From the NCBI GenBank assembly GCA_902588335.1, contig CACIOV010000037.1, positions 1-6,387 on the forward strand: a stretch of 6,387 bases of DNA. The letters are read 5' to 3'. The notes under the pieces were generated by a model. That model saw nothing but the letters and a program-made list of their open reading frames with translations. It was not told the DNA's origin and ran no database searches. Of this stretch, positions 5,464-6,387 are shown piece after piece. The stretch is from an uncultured Pelagibacteraceae bacterium. GTDB taxonomy: Bacteria > Pseudomonadota > Alphaproteobacteria > Pelagibacterales > Pelagibacteraceae. Made by a program: the position numbers and the translations under genes. Positions within the stretch are counted from its first letter, which is position 1; each line of letters starts with the position of its first letter.

Positions 5464-6387
5464 TTAATCTTCTTTTTTAACTTCTAACAATTCTACATCA
5501 GAAAAAATATTTTTAAATTTCTGATAAATTTTTCCTTTTCTTTCTTGATCAAGAAATTCTTTTCTTTTCACATCTTGAAGTACCGAAAAAGATTTTTGAC
5601 CTTTTTCTTTCCCTAAAGTTATTAACCAACGATTACCTGTCCATTCATGTAATTTTTTGGAAAGGGTGCGAACAAAGTCTTTGTCAAGATTTTCATTAAA
5701 ACTTATATCAATTTTTCCTTCGGAAAATTTAATTAGATTTACATTATTTTCTAAATCATATTTTAATTGAATCTCTTTCTTCTTTGATGATAAAGAAATC
5801 AACTCTTCAATAGATGAAACTTTTTCTAAAATTGGGTCTTCTGATGATTTTTTTGGATTCGCAGATGATATGACGGGCTTTGTTTGTGTAATATTTTTAA
5901 TTTGGTTTTTAGAAATTTTATTGATTTTATTTTCATCTTTTAAAAGATTTTTTTTATCATTATTTAAATTGAAAGTTGTATTATTATTTTCTTCATTTTT
6001 ATTTAAATTATTTGTTTTTAACGATTCTAATATACTTTCATAAGAAGGCATGTCTTTTAAATGAACTAATCTGACAATTAACATTTCGATAGATAAAATT
6101 GGATTAGAAACAATTGATAATTCATCTAGTGTCTTTAAGATAAATTGCCAAAAAACTATTAACGTGGGCACACTTATATCTTTTGAAATTGAATTAATAG
6201 TCTCTTGCTCTGACTCTGATATAGATAAGTTTTCACCAAAATTACCTATGCTCTTTTTCTGTTGAATAAAATATATTATTTCAAGTAAATCATTTAAAAA
6301 ATTGTTAGGTTCAATACCCTCATTTACCAGCTCTTTTAATTGTAGTATTGATTTTTTTTGATCTCCCTGAAAAATAAAGTTTAATAA
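5464..6387 (-). CDS. dnaX: DNA polymerase III subunit gamma/tau, N-terminus off window edge
   Basis: DnaX is the clamp-loader ATPase that loads the beta clamp and, in its long tau form, ties polymerase and helicase together at the fork. The frame is open to the right edge, giving 307 residues; the missing N-terminal part is the P-loop and zinc-containing ATPase. A GTG at 6171 is internal, since the residues upstream of it are typical DnaX domain III (FIFQGD, LLEIIYFIQQKKS). Fragment residues 1 to about 115 are helical domain III, including the LSIEMLIVRLVHLKDMPS end. Residues about 120-190 are a low-complexity Asn/Lys/Ser linker. Residues about 191-275 (IEELISLSSKKKEIQLKYDL, then LHEWTGNRWLITLGKEKG) form the alphaproteobacterial tau C-terminal domain, which I recall as the DUF3646-type family. 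The first gene seen of the dnaX-ebfC-recR operon, it carries a possible slippage site in the linker. Identity is strong, from both sequence and gene order. Confidence 0.95.
   Translation of the reverse strand, partial: LLNFIFQGDQKKSILQLKELVNEGIEPNNFLNDLLEIIYFIQQKKSIGNFGENLSISESEQETINSISKDISVPTLIVFWQFILKTLDELSIVSNPILSIEMLIVRLVHLKDMPSYESILESLKTNNLNKNEENNNTTFNLNNDKKNLLKDENKINKISKNQIKNITQTKPVISSANPKKSSEDPILEKVSSIEELISLSSKKKEIQLKYDLENNVNLIKFSEGKIDISFNENLDKDFVRTLSKKLHEWTGNRWLITLGKEKGQKSFSVLQDVKRKEFLDQERKGKIYQKFKNIFSDVELLEVKKED
5933..5958 (-). other. Possible gamma-generating slippage site in dnaX
   Basis: On the coding strand GAT is followed by eight A's and then TCTTTT, read in frame as GAT AAA AAA AAT. 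This contains the slippery heptamer A AAA AAT in the correct phase. A -1 shift would add Ser-Phe-Lys-Arg and stop at TGA (5935-5933); a +1 shift would stop at TAA (5942-5940). Either change would end the protein in the linker, keeping domain III and removing the tau C-terminal domain, as in bacterial gamma forms. Directly after the run the palindrome ATCTTTTAAAAGAT (5935-5948) can form only a short 5-bp stem. Against the idea, A8 to A10 runs are frequent in this AT-rich operon and no upstream Shine-Dalgarno stimulator is seen. Confidence 0.3.

Noticed and set aside
5935..5948. Palindrome ATCTTTTAAAAGAT in dnaX as a regulator site
   Set aside because: It is inside a low-complexity Asn/Lys linker where such AT palindromes arise easily; it is kept only as context for the slippage idea.
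6169..6171. GTG as the start of a separate 235-residue protein
   Set aside because: The frame continues to the right edge with typical DnaX domain III sequence, so this is an internal valine.
1..6387. Defence system, prophage, insertion sequence or CRISPR
   Set aside because: All coding capacity is taken by six conserved housekeeping genes with short spacers; there are no transposase or phage motifs, no regularly spaced repeats and no room for additional genes.

Overview
The window is ordinary core chromosome from a very AT-rich, tightly packed bacterial genome. All six genes end in TAA, spacers are 3 to 48 bases, and Lys, Asn and Ile are over-used. The DnaX carries the C-terminal tau domain typical of Alphaproteobacteria, and together with the streamlined layout this suggests a SAR11/Pelagibacterales-like marine alphaproteobacterium. 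That assignment is inferred from style and protein resemblance, not from a marker gene search.

Layout, left to right. (1) The 3' two thirds of secA (+), cut by the left edge and open in frame from base 3, running to 1760. (2) accA (-, 2862 to 1765), convergent with secA and only 4 bases away. Its product carries a roughly 45-residue C-terminal extension ending in a hydrophobic segment. (3) A 48-base AT-only-looking spacer with a tandem TATA-rich decamer, from which accA and the malate synthase gene diverge. (4) Malate synthase A, aceB (+, 2911 to 4527). (5) The conserved dnaX-ebfC(ybaB)-recR operon on the minus strand, entering from the right edge and ending at 4524. recR and aceB are convergent, and their stop codons overlap in a shared TTAA.

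Functionally the window combines protein export (SecA), the first step of fatty-acid synthesis (AccA), the second step of the glyoxylate shunt (AceB), the clamp loader (DnaX), a nucleoid protein (EbfC) and RecFOR gap repair (RecR). AccA and AceB both consume acetyl-CoA and share one very short divergent control region, so coordinated control is possible but unproven.

I found no mobile element, CRISPR array, tRNA, rRNA, riboswitch or convincing intrinsic terminator, and no gene-free stretch longer than 48 bases. I do not see a new multi-gene system. The points worth a second look are small departures inside core genes: the hydrophobic tail on AccA, the incomplete zinc motif at the end of SecA, a shifted cysteine and an altered Toprim segment in RecR, a possible slippage site in dnaX that would yield a gamma-like short form, and extreme compaction at both convergent junctions.
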